The notes beneath the pieces were generated by a model. It made no database searches. It was given only the letters and a program-made list of their open reading frames with translations, and had not been told where the DNA came from. A stretch of DNA of 5,604 nt from Alkanindiges sp. (lineage in GTDB: Bacteria > Pseudomonadota > Gammaproteobacteria > Pseudomonadales > Moraxellaceae), in contig JASLIR010000316.1 in NCBI GenBank assembly GCA_030152125.1, positions 1 to 5,604 on the forward strand, written 5' to 3'. Below are positions 1 through 5,387 of this stretch, one piece after another (position 1 is the stretch's first letter; each line of letters starts with the position of its first letter). Position numbers and translations under genes: made by a program.

Positions 1-332
1 TTGACACAGCATTCTATCAACTGCTGACAGCAGTGAACCCAACTGGCGGTAATGGCCGTGATAGCTGGACTGATTTCACAGTAGGTAATACCAGCAGCAA
101 TAACCAGGCAGACAAAATTGACCTGCATGAACTGCTGATTGGCTTTAGTGGTGAAGTGAATCTGGCATCCTTAGGATTGTATCTCAGTGTCAGCCAGAGC
201 GCTGGTAGTTCTACCCTGAAAATTGACCGTGATGGTGATGGCAGCCAGTTTGCCAGTACCGCATTGTTAACCTTAAACAATACCTCGGTAAACCTAGCGA
301 CCTTGCTGGATAACCACCAGATACTGGTTTGA
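1..332 (+). CDS. C-terminal end of a large type I-secreted exoprotein/adhesin (partial, 5' end outside window)
   Basis: The reading frame is open from the first full codon at position 3 to the TGA at 330-332, giving 109 visible residues; the start lies upstream of the window. The visible part resembles the C-terminal target domain of type I-secreted proteins (the VC_A0849 subclass). It has a DxWTDFTVG-like segment, then KIDLHELLIGF, then a LYLSVSQS strand region, then STLKIDRDGDGS, and ends in hydrophobic SVNLATLLDNHQILV. In that family this tail is the uncleaved signal recognised by an ABC exporter/membrane fusion protein/TolC channel, and the DRDGDG stretch looks like a calcium-binding loop. 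Such tails usually sit on long, repetitive RTX or BapA-like adhesins, so the complete protein is probably large, which is inference. It is convergent with alr. The ATG at 33 is internal and is unlikely to be the real start. Confidence 0.8.
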   Translation, partial: DTAFYQLLTAVNPTGGNGRDSWTDFTVGNTSSNNQADKIDLHELLIGFSGEVNLASLGLYLSVSQSAGSSTLKIDRDGDGSQFASTALLTLNNTSVNLATLLDNHQILV

Positions 333-345
333 TAGATGGTCTGAT

Positions 346-359
346 ATCTGTATACAGAT
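346..359. repeat. 14-bp perfect palindrome ATCTGTATACAGAT
   Basis: Positions 346-359 read the same on both strands. The palindrome lies in the 41-base gap between the stop codons of the exoprotein gene and alr. Its right end (357-359) is shared with the left arm of the adjacent 12-bp inverted repeat, so the two hairpins could not form at once in RNA. It may be part of the convergent termination region or a protein-binding site; the sequence alone does not decide. Confidence 0.5.
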
Positions 360-386
360 TGTGCCTTACACGGTTAAGGCACAATC
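357..386. terminator. Inverted repeat at convergent gene ends, probable bidirectional transcription stop
   Basis: A perfect 12-bp inverted repeat (357-368 GATTGTGCCTTA and 375-386 TAAGGCACAATC) has a 6-base loop, CACGGT. It lies between two convergent genes, and its right arm contains most of the alr TAA (374-376) and the last coding bases of alr. Neither strand has a good T-run after the stem, so it is not a textbook intrinsic terminator. It could instead stall polymerase or protect 3' ends of mRNA. The position favours a role in separating the two transcripts. Confidence 0.5.
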
Positions 387-1453
387 AACCGTTGCGGGCG
401 TGTAGTAAGCCGACACAGTAACTCATAACCAATGGTGCCATTACAGGCCGCAATATCATCCACACCTGGGTAATCACCCCACAATGTTACGGTAGTGCCT
501 ACAGATGCTGGCTGCTTTAAGTCGGTTAAATCCACTGCCAGCATATCCATACTTACACGGCCCAATAGCGGGGCTTTTTCACCTGCAATGCTCACAAAAG
601 CACCATCCACCGCACGCGGGTAACCATCACCATAACCCATGGCTACAATGCCTAAACGGGTTAAACGTGTGGTCGTAAAACGTGAACCATAACCAACCGA
701 CTGTCCACTTTCAATATGATGGGTAGCAATGATATGGCTTTGCAGATGCATCACAGGCTTTAGCCCTAATGCTGCTGCAGGCTGCCCGGCAAACGGGCTG
801 GAACCATACAGCATAATGCCCGGCCGTACATAATCAAAATGTAGTTGCGGAAAAGCAAAAATAGCAGCGGAGTTGCAGCAGGATGCCTGTATCGGCTCCA
901 GTTGCTGTTTTAATTGCAGGAAAGTATCAATTTGCTGCTGATTTAAAGGATGTTCCGGCTGGTCCGCATTGGCAAAGTGCATGGTCAGCACCAACTCAAA
1001 GCCGGCGGCACGCAGTTGCTGTGCTGCTGCCAGCAGCTCATCCGCTTGAAAGCCCAGGCGGTTCATCCCTGCATTCAGCTTAAGCCAGATTTTTAACTGC
1101 TTTTGCTGATATAGTTCCGGGTGCTGTAGCGCCCAGTCCACTTGCTGCCGTTGGTGAATCACACATTCAAAACCCTGCTGTGCTGCTTCCAGCCATTCCG
1201 TTTCGTCAAATGCACCTTCAATTAAGGTAACCGGTTGCTGATAGCCTAATTGGCGGATTTCGCATGCCTCCTGTATGCAGGCCACCCCAAAAGCATCGCT
1301 ATCGGTTAATGTGGCCATGGCAAAGGCAATACCATGCCCGTAAGCGTCGGCCTTTACCATACTGATTACTTTACTGTGTGGAGCCAGTTGTTTAACACGG
1401 GACAGATTATGGGCAAGGGCAGACTGGCTTAATAAAACAACAGGTTGACGCAT
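374..1453 (-). CDS. alr: Alanine racemase
   Basis: This is a complete 359-residue alanine racemase, a PLP enzyme of the cytoplasm that converts L-alanine to D-alanine for peptidoglycan. The PLP lysine is K34 in MVKADAYGHG (32-41). K125 in LKLNAGMNRLGF matches the carbamylated lysine of the family, and R132 is the following conserved arginine. The second catalytic base is Y255 in SVGYGSRF. The substrate-pocket segment SMDM is at 301-304 and the C-terminal GTIGYELLCRLTTR motif at 339-352. Length and the NAGMNRLGF form resemble the shorter DadX/Alr group; without dadA or a regulator nearby I call it the biosynthetic alr, following its position after dnaB. The ATG has a modest AGGA about nine bases upstream. 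It starts 15 bases after dnaB, so cotranscription is likely. Its stop lies inside an inverted repeat. Confidence 0.95.
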   Translation of the reverse strand: MRQPVVLLSQSALAHNLSRVKQLAPHSKVISMVKADAYGHGIAFAMATLTDSDAFGVACIQEACEIRQLGYQQPVTLIEGAFDETEWLEAAQQGFECVIHQRQQVDWALQHPELYQQKQLKIWLKLNAGMNRLGFQADELLAAAQQLRAAGFELVLTMHFANADQPEHPLNQQQIDTFLQLKQQLEPIQASCCNSAAIFAFPQLHFDYVRPGIMLYGSSPFAGQPAAALGLKPVMHLQSHIIATHHIESGQSVGYGSRFTTTRLTRLGIVAMGYGDGYPRAVDGAFVSIAGEKAPLLGRVSMDMLAVDLTDLKQPASVGTTVTLWGDYPGVDDIAACNGTIGYELLCRLTTRPQRLIVP

Positions 1454-1468
1454 TAATTAGGATCCTGG

Positions 1469-2923
1469 CTATTCGTCATCTTCAGCACGGTAGTATTCCG
1501 GTGCCAGATTATTAAAGCGGGTGAACTGACCCTCAAAAGCCAGGCGTATGGTACCAATGGGGCCGTTACGCTGTTTACCGATAATAATTTCTGCTGTGCC
1601 AGCCTCTTTGGATTCCTTGTTATAAACCTCATCACGGTAAATAAACATGATCAGGTCGGCATCCTGCTCAATAGCACCGGATTCCCGCAAGTCAGACATA
1701 ATCGGGCGCTTGTTGGGCCGGTTCTCCAGACTGCGGTTGAGCTGCGACAGGGCAATCACGGGGCAGTGCATTTCCTTGGCCAGTGCTTTCAAGCTGCGCG
1801 AAATTTCTGAAATCTCGCCCACACGGTTGTCTCCCATGCCAGGTACTTTCATCAGCTGTAAATAGTCCACCATAATGGCGCCCAGTTTGCCATTATGCTG
1901 TTTGGCAATACGGCGCGCGCGGGAACGTAGTTCGTTAGGTGGCAGGGCAGATGAGTCATCAATATATAAAAACTTGCTTTGCAGCTGCATCAGGGTACTG
2001 GAAAACTTAACCCAGTCACCTTCTTCTAATTGCCCGGAGCGTAAACGACCCTGATTAATACGGCCAAAGGAGGAGATTAAACGTGTGGCAATGGAGTCTG
2101 CCGGCATTTCCATGGAAAACACCAGTGCAGGTAGGTCGGAGTTAAACAGTACGCTTTCTATCAGGTTCATGGCAAAGGTGGTTTTACCCATACTGGGGCG
2201 CGCTGCCACGATGATCAGATCGCCAGACTGCATACCAAAGGTACGGTTATCCAGTTCGATAAAACCGGTAGACAGGCCGGTAATCGGACTATCATTTTTT
2301 TGCAGGTCTTCCACCTTGTGCAATACGGTTTTTAATACATCGACAATCGCTTGTGGGCCACTTTCCCTGCTGCGGTTATTGTGCTGTTCACTAATTGCAA
2401 AAATGCGGCTTTCGGTGCTGTCCAGAATATCAGTAACCGATTTACCACGTGGATCAAATGCATCGTGCAGAATATCGTTGCCAGCCTTAATCAGTTCCCG
2501 CAATGCAGACAGCTCTCGTACTTTTTCGGCATAAGCGGTCAGGTTATATAAACTGGCAGGGCTTTCGGCCAGTAATTGCATCAAATAGCTTTCGCCACCA
2601 CTTTCTTCCAGCTGATGGTTTTTGGCCAGCCAGTCATTTACCAGTACCGCGTCATAAGGCATATTGGTGGAAGCTAGATGGCTAATGGCGCGGTAAATCA
2701 TACGATGACGAACCGCGTAAAAGTCATTTTCGCCCAACAGGTCACTAATGGAATCCCATGATTCTGAAATAGTCATCAGTGCTGCCAGCACTGCCTGTTC
2801 CATGGTCAGATTATGTGGGGGAACACGCACTTCTTTACCGCTAGGCAAGGTGTGCTTAGCCTTGTCTTCGCTTCGCTGATCGGTAGCAGATGTCAAGCCA
2901 GCAAGGGAAGAGGAAGTTGCCAT
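1469..2923 (-). CDS. dnaB: Replicative DNA helicase DnaB
   Basis: This 484-residue protein aligns along its length with E. coli DnaB (471 residues). It is the hexameric 5'-3' helicase that unwinds DNA at the replication fork and recruits primase. About 34 variable residues come first, then the N-terminal primase-interacting domain starting at PPHNLTMEQAVLAALM (35-50) and running to about 140, then a linker to about 190. The RecA-like motor follows: Walker A ARPSMGKT (241-248, K247), catalytic glutamate in FSMEM (E272), Walker B IMVDYLQLM (D353), SQLNR (393-397), LRESGAIEQDAD (412-423) and the arginine-finger region IYRDEVY (R430). No intein interrupts these motifs, a common insertion site in DnaB. 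Upstream of the ATG only a weak GGT is seen in place of a clear Shine-Dalgarno. A GTG or TTG start elsewhere in the poorly conserved N-terminus cannot be excluded. alr follows 15 bases downstream. Confidence 0.97.
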   Translation of the reverse strand: MATSSSLAGLTSATDQRSEDKAKHTLPSGKEVRVPPHNLTMEQAVLAALMTISESWDSISDLLGENDFYAVRHRMIYRAISHLASTNMPYDAVLVNDWLAKNHQLEESGGESYLMQLLAESPASLYNLTAYAEKVRELSALRELIKAGNDILHDAFDPRGKSVTDILDSTESRIFAISEQHNNRSRESGPQAIVDVLKTVLHKVEDLQKNDSPITGLSTGFIELDNRTFGMQSGDLIIVAARPSMGKTTFAMNLIESVLFNSDLPALVFSMEMPADSIATRLISSFGRINQGRLRSGQLEEGDWVKFSSTLMQLQSKFLYIDDSSALPPNELRSRARRIAKQHNGKLGAIMVDYLQLMKVPGMGDNRVGEISEISRSLKALAKEMHCPVIALSQLNRSLENRPNKRPIMSDLRESGAIEQDADLIMFIYRDEVYNKESKEAGTAEIIIGKQRNGPIGTIRLAFEGQFTRFNNLAPEYYRAEDDE

Positions 2924-2939
2924 AAGGGATTACCAACAC

Positions 2940-2962
2940 AAAAAATAGGACACGAGCGTGCC
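2940..2962 (-). terminator. Small hairpin plus T6 just upstream of dnaB (weak terminator or attenuator)
   Basis: Read on the minus strand, 2962-2951 forms a short GGCACG-CT-CGTG stem, extendable past a bulged T to the following CC. It is followed by TATTTTTTG (2947-2939). The stem is only four to six pairs with a tight loop, so termination would be weak. It sits about 16-40 bases before the dnaB start, where it would act on any transcript entering dnaB from upstream. Confidence 0.3.
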
Positions 2963-2986
2963 AAAAAGCCTAGCTGCTATTAAAGC

Positions 2987-3005
2987 AAAAAAGCCACGCT
3001 TCGTG
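2987..3005 (-). terminator. CACG-AAG-CGTG hairpin plus T6 downstream of the kinase gene
   Basis: Read on the minus strand, CACG (3005-3002), AAG, CGTG (2998-2995) is followed by GGC and then T6 (2992-2987). It lies 46 bases beyond the stop of the kinase-like gene and could end that transcript. The stem is short (4 bp with a 3-base loop), so it is a weak candidate. It is nearly a copy of the second hairpin at 2951-2960, and the two could also pair with each other across the intervening 33 bases. Confidence 0.35.
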
Positions 3006-3009
3006 TGAT

Positions 3010-3038
3010 GTTTTAAAAGGCAAATAGACGTTTGTCTA
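3010..3038 (-). promoter_or_regulatory. Possible sigma70-type promoter for dnaB-alr
   Basis: On the minus strand TAGACA (3038-3033, 5 of 6 to TTGACA) and TAAAAC (3015-3010, 4 of 6 to TATAAT) are separated by 17 bases. Initiation would fall near 3003, about 80 bases before the dnaB ATG, and would leave only the second small hairpin inside the leader. The -35 box overlaps a 5-bp hairpin (3025-3038, TAGAC-GTTT-GTCTA). The match is suggestive only, since AT-rich gaps give such matches by chance. Confidence 0.3.
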
Positions 3039-3050
3039 GGTCATATCTTT

Positions 3051-3620
3051 TTAAGTATCTGCATTCTTACGCTGCTGAGCGACGAGTTGTTGCAACAACT
3101 GTTTGGCCTGTTTTGGCGTACGTACCCGATAAAACTGAATATGCGGATATTTGTCGCCTTGCAGGATTGCAGCATACGCGTTTTGCTGACGATGATAGTT
3201 TTGCATCATCCATAAAATAATAGAGTCTTTACTGAAAAACGATTTTTTAAAGCTTTCCTTGTTGCCGGTATCCGGCCATAACTCCTGTTGCGAGATACTA
3301 CGTAATACAGCTCTTTTTATGGATTGATAAAGGTTACGCTGCCACGAATAATTTAACCAGATAACGGTATCTGCATGCTGCCATTTGACAGGAACAGTAC
3401 GGGAGTAATTGCCATCCAGTACCCAGGCTTCCGTTTTTAGGGCCTGTGCCAGTTTGGCAAAAAATTCCGCATCGGTAGATTCTTGCCAGCCGGCTTTCCA
3501 GAAAAGTGCATCCATTTCGACATAGGGGATTTGCAGAGCCTGTGCCAGTTGGCGGCTAAAGGTGGATTTACCAGTGCCACTGGTACCTACTACATTAATT
3601 TTGCAGGGATAAGTATTCAT
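3051..3620 (-). CDS. P-loop kinase-like NTPase (adenylate kinase/FlaR-like 'topology modulation' family)
   Basis: This 189-residue cytoplasmic protein has a textbook N-terminal Walker A, GTSGTGKST (12-20, K18), directly after a beta strand. The pattern VEMDALFWKAGW (34-45), EAWVLDGNYSRT (64-75), ADTVIWLNY (83-91) and R95 in WQRNLYQSIKRAVLR resembles small P-loop proteins annotated as AAA family ATPase, adenylate kinase-like or DNA topology modulation protein FlaR. The DGNY and hydrophobic-D/N segments correspond to the Walker B and substrate region of nucleotide kinases. The substrate is unknown for most members, and I do not assign one. The C-terminus (168-189) is a basic, glutamine-rich helix. 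The ATG at 3620 has no convincing Shine-Dalgarno. The gene lies 14 bases after the stop of the membrane protein gene, so translational coupling is possible. It is followed by hairpins and then dnaB. Confidence 0.75.
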   Translation of the reverse strand: MNTYPCKINVVGTSGTGKSTFSRQLAQALQIPYVEMDALFWKAGWQESTDAEFFAKLAQALKTEAWVLDGNYSRTVPVKWQHADTVIWLNYSWQRNLYQSIKRAVLRSISQQELWPDTGNKESFKKSFFSKDSIILWMMQNYHRQQNAYAAILQGDKYPHIQFYRVRTPKQAKQLLQQLVAQQRKNADT

Positions 3621-3634
3621 ATGTGTATCGTATT

Positions 3635-4060
3635 TTAAGATTGGGTGGTTGTGTTAGGTGCGGTGGAGCGGGCCAGGCGAAACCATAGGCCGAGTGTTAT
3701 AGCGGAAACTACAGCAAAGAGTATAAAGCTGATAAAAAATTCATCTGCGCTAAATTGGCCGGTAATAATGAGGCTAAAGAGAAAAACAATAAATATAAAT
3801 AAGGATAGTACATAGGCAAATGAAAAGACCAGTCGGTTTATCCATCCCAATAAGTAGTAGTAAATAATCAGGCTAATACTGAGGACAGGGCTAACATAAA
3901 ACAGGGCATCCGGAAACAGGACTAACAGGAGCATCCTGGGAACAATGGTATCGTGCAGGTTAGCAATGTTTAAGGCAATCAGGCAAAGTAAAATCATAAA
4001 GGCAGGTACAAATGCTGCAATAAGAGATGCCCTGATGAAGTGTGGATATGCCTGTGACAT
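3635..4060 (-). CDS. Small integral membrane protein of unknown function
   Basis: This 141-residue hydrophobic protein is one I do not recognise as a family. By eye it has four membrane segments, at about 12-33, 43-71 (possibly broken around P58), 78-100 and 108-127. Positively charged residues in the 72-76 turn (WINR) and the C-terminal RLAR (128-131) suggest that the C-terminus faces the cytoplasm. The hydrophilic tail STAPNTTTQS ends it. There are no obvious catalytic or metal-binding motifs. The start ATG at 4060 has an in-frame TAA two codons upstream, so the protein cannot begin earlier, but no Shine-Dalgarno precedes it; the upstream bases read CCTATAAAAA. The gene looks AT-richer than dnaB or the ribosomal genes. 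It follows the rplI terminator and precedes the kinase-like gene by 14 bases, suggesting a two-gene unit. It is too short for the DUF2232 protein found near rplI in Pseudomonas. Confidence 0.65.
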   Translation of the reverse strand: MSQAYPHFIRASLIAAFVPAFMILLCLIALNIANLHDTIVPRMLLLVLFPDALFYVSPVLSISLIIYYYLLGWINRLVFSFAYVLSLFIFIVFLFSLIITGQFSADEFFISFILFAVVSAITLGLWFRLARSTAPNTTTQS

Positions 4061-4093
4061 TTTTTATAGGACGTGGTGATGTAAGAGTCTATT

Positions 4094-4126
4094 AAAACAA
4101 AAAAGCATGCCCGGGGGCATGCTTTT
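4094..4126 (-). terminator. Rho-independent terminator of the rpsF-rpsR-rplI operon
   Basis: On the minus strand a GC-rich 7-bp stem, GCATGCC (4122-4116) with GGCATGC (4111-4105), closes a CCCG loop. AAAA/TTTT pairs extend it outward. T6, G and T4 follow (4104-4094). It begins 21 bases after the rplI stop, as expected for an operon end. The plus-strand side gives only TTTTC, so termination in that direction would be weaker. Confidence 0.9.
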
Positions 4127-4146
4127 CTACTGAGTAATTTAAAAAA

Positions 4147-4593
4147 TTATTCAGAAACGATGGTAACCAGTACTTCGGCAGTAACATCGTGGTGCAGTTG
4201 AACGGCAACATGGAATTCGCCAGTATGACGCAGTGCGCCATTAGGCAGACGAATTTCTGCGCGGTCAACTTCAATGCCAGAAGCTGTCAGTGCATCAGCG
4301 ATATCGCGAGTACCAACAGAACCGAACAGTTTGCCTTCATCACCAGCTTTCGCAGTGATTACAACATTTACTTCGTTCAGTTTTTCTGCGCGAGATTGAG
4401 CAGAAGCCAGAATGTCAGCTTCTTCTTTCTCTAGTTCGGCACGACGAGCTTCAAAAGCAGCAGTGTTAGACTGGGTAGCAGAAACAGCTTTACCTTGAGG
4501 GATCAGGTAGTTGCGGCCATAACCAGCTTTAACACTTACTTTGTCACCCAGTTTGCCGAGGTTTTTAATGCGTTGCAGCAAAATAACGTCCAC
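4147..4593 (-). CDS. rplI: 50S ribosomal protein L9 (bL9)
   Basis: This 148-residue protein, near the 149 of E. coli, is L9 of the large subunit, which binds 23S rRNA at the base of the L1 stalk and helps maintain reading frame. It shows the N-terminal RNA-binding domain with [15 protein letters not shown] (3-17) and [13 protein letters not shown] (24-36). The long connecting helix is rich in Glu, Ala and Arg (about 41-74), and the C-terminal domain carries [15 protein letters not shown] (88-102). The start is GTG at 4593-4591: GAGG six bases upstream overlaps the rpsR stop codon, and no ATG lies in a sensible place. It is the last gene of the rpsF operon, eight bases after rpsR, and is followed by a strong terminator. 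Confidence 0.97.
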   Translation of the reverse strand: MDVILLQRIKNLGKLGDKVSVKAGYGRNYLIPQGKAVSATQSNTAAFEARRAELEKEEADILASAQSRAEKLNEVNVVITAKAGDEGKLFGSVGTRDIADALTASGIEVDRAEIRLPNGALRHTGEFHVAVQLHHDVTAEVLVTIVSE

Positions 4594-4601
4594 AGATCAC
4601 C

Positions 4602-4829
4602 TCACTTATGGTTGTCAGTGTAAGGGATCAAAGCCAAATAGCGAGCTTGCTTGATAGCCAGCGCTAATTGACGTTGATAACGAGCCTTAGTACCAGTGAT
4701 ACGGCTAGGAACAATCTTGCCGTTTTCAGTGATGTACTGTTTCAGGGTGTCGATATCTTTGTAGTCGATATAGGTAACTTTTTCTGCAGTGAAGCGGCAG
4801 AACTTGCGACGACGGTAAAAACGTGCCAT
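4602..4829 (-). CDS. rpsR: 30S ribosomal protein S18 (bS18)
   Basis: This 75-residue protein has the same length as E. coli S18 and nearly the same sequence, including [16 protein letters not shown] at the start, [13 protein letters not shown] (21-33), the [11 protein letters not shown] block (37-47) and [20 protein letters not shown] (51-70). S18 pairs with S6 and binds 16S rRNA in the platform of the small subunit. The basic N-terminus and helix contact RNA. The ATG has a strong AGGAG eight bases upstream that overlaps the rpsF TAA, which suggests translational coupling. No priB lies between rpsF and rpsR: the gap is 12 bases. S18 is also the likely RNA-recognising half of the S6:S18 feedback repressor acting on the leader described upstream. 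Confidence 0.98.
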   Translation of the reverse strand: MARFYRRRKFCRFTAEKVTYIDYKDIDTLKQYITENGKIVPSRITGTKARYQRQLALAIKQARYLALIPYTDNHK

Positions 4830-4841
4830 GGTAGGTTCTCC

Positions 4842-5240
4842 TTATGCTTCAGCAGATTGATCTTGGTCTTGATCATTCACTAAATCATCGTTACGTTGCG
4901 CTTTGCGAGCACGCTTTTCTTCAGCGCTCTTAGCCAGTAAAGATTCTTCGGTGATTGCGTTTTCACGACGGATGATCAGGTTACGGATGATGGCGTCGTT
5001 GTAACGGAACAACTCTTCCAGTTCATCTAGCGTAGTTTGACCACACTCTACGTTCATCAGAATGTAGTGTGCTTTGTGGATCTTGTTGATCGGGTAAGCC
5101 AGTTGACGACGGCCCCAATCTTCCAGACGGTGAATTTGACCGCCGGACTCTTTGATCTGGGTAAGATAGCGTTCAACCATTCCTACCACTTGATCGCTTT
5201 GGTCTGGATGAACCAAAAGTACGATTTCGTAATGACGCAT
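4842..5240 (-). CDS. rpsF: 30S ribosomal protein S6 (bS6)
   Basis: This 132-residue protein starts [18 protein letters not shown] and carries the S6 signatures: [20 protein letters not shown] (38-57), HYILMNVEC (58-66), [23 protein letters not shown] (71-93). S6 forms a heterodimer with S18 in the 30S platform. The frame is open 35 codons farther upstream, but ATG at 5240 is chosen because a strong AGGAG lies six bases before it and the conserved N-terminus begins there; upstream residues are leader RNA. The tail is charged and ends [12 protein letters not shown]. coli S6 ends in two glutamates that RimK extends, whereas this one ends in alanine. It is the first gene of the operon, preceded by a structured leader and a plausible promoter. 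Confidence 0.98.
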   Translation of the reverse strand: MRHYEIVLLVHPDQSDQVVGMVERYLTQIKESGGQIHRLEDWGRRQLAYPINKIHKAHYILMNVECGQTTLDELEELFRYNDAIIRNLIIRRENAITEESLLAKSAEEKRARKAQRNDDLVNDQDQDQSAEA

Positions 5241-5246
5241 ATTAAG

Positions 5247-5293
5247 CTCCTTACGGTTTAGACAGCCCTCGATTCCAAATCGAAAGCAAGGAG
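5247..5293 (-). promoter_or_regulatory. S6:S18 complex-binding leader motif overlapping the rpsF Shine-Dalgarno
   Basis: Read on the minus strand, CUCCUU (5293-5288) pairs with AAGGAG (5252-5247), the rpsF Shine-Dalgarno; a G-U pair (5287-5253) can extend it. Inside, CUUUCGAUU (5286-5278) pairs with AAUCGAGGG (5274-5266) around a UGG loop. The strand returning from this hairpin to the basal stem is a one-sided bulge of about 12 bases, CUGUCUAAACCG, ending in CCG (5256-5254) right beside the basal stem. A bulged CCG flanked by a stem and a hairpin, in the 5' UTR of rpsF-rpsR mRNA, is the published S6:S18 complex-binding motif, which mimics the 16S rRNA site. Binding would stabilise the stem that hides the Shine-Dalgarno, giving feedback repression. 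Pairings are read by eye; regulation is inferred from the family. Confidence 0.75.
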
Positions 5294-5322
5294 TTTGCAT
5301 AGCTGCCATGCGGCAAGCCATG

Positions 5323-5338
5323 TCGCTACAAATAGCGA
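5323..5338 (-). other. Upstream hairpin in the rpsF leader
   Basis: TCGCTA (5338-5333) and TAGCGA (5328-5323) form a perfect 6-bp stem around a TTTG loop on the minus strand. It would lie near the 5' end of the rpsF transcript if the promoter at 5348-5374 is right. There is no T-run after it, so it is not a terminator. It may stabilise the 5' end of the mRNA. Confidence 0.4.
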
Positions 5339-5347
5339 AGCGCAAAT

Positions 5348-5374
5348 TTTATAGCCAACAGTGGAAAAATACAA
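5348..5374 (-). promoter_or_regulatory. Probable sigma70 promoter of rpsF-rpsR-rplI
   Basis: On the minus strand TATAAA (5353-5348, 5 of 6 to TATAAT) is preceded by TTGTAT (5374-5369, 4 of 6 to TTGACA) with a 15-base spacer, slightly short; shifting the -35 to CTTGTA gives 16. It falls between the end of the DUF3142-like gene and the structured leader, placing the transcript start near 5341 and giving a leader of about 100 bases. No other -10 box in the gap looks as good. Confidence 0.5.
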
Positions 5375-5387
5375 GTAAAAGTTGAGC

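Noticed and set aside
17..280. 87-codon minus-strand frame antisense to the exoprotein
   Set aside because: The opposite strand carries a recognisable secretion target domain open from the window edge; this frame has no motif.
1060..1090. Possible loss of a conserved Asp/Thr near the carbamylated lysine of alanine racemase (NAG in place of DTG)
   Set aside because: DadX-type and many proteobacterial racemases carry an Asn-Ser/Ala-Gly version of this motif, so it is ordinary variation; lysine and arginine are kept.
1453..1635. Minus-strand 60-codon frame overlapping the end of dnaB
   Set aside because: It is an out-of-frame shadow of dnaB; its end coincides with the alr start by chance and it has no family features.
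2085..2534. 149-codon open frame on the plus strand
   Set aside because: It lies wholly antisense to dnaB, whose motifs are intact. The translation is serine/arginine-rich with no recognisable domain, and no start signal or neighbours support it.
3635..4060. Membrane protein as the DUF2232 gene found near rplI in Pseudomonas
   Set aside because: It is about half the expected length, lies on the other side of rplI beyond a terminator, and shows no resemblance that I can recognise.
4092..4274. Minus-strand 60-codon frame across the end of rplI and its terminator
   Set aside because: It overlaps rplI out of frame and runs through a strong terminator hairpin.
4858..4875. Near-palindromic TGATCTTGGTCTTGATCA on the plus strand
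   Set aside because: It is explained by Asp-Gln codon repetition at the S6 C-terminus.
5241..5345. N-terminal extension of S6 by 35 residues (open frame starting at 5345)
   Set aside because: The strong AGGAG six bases before 5240, the conserved S6 N-terminus at MRHYE, and the RNA structure and CCG bulge in this stretch all mark it as untranslated leader.
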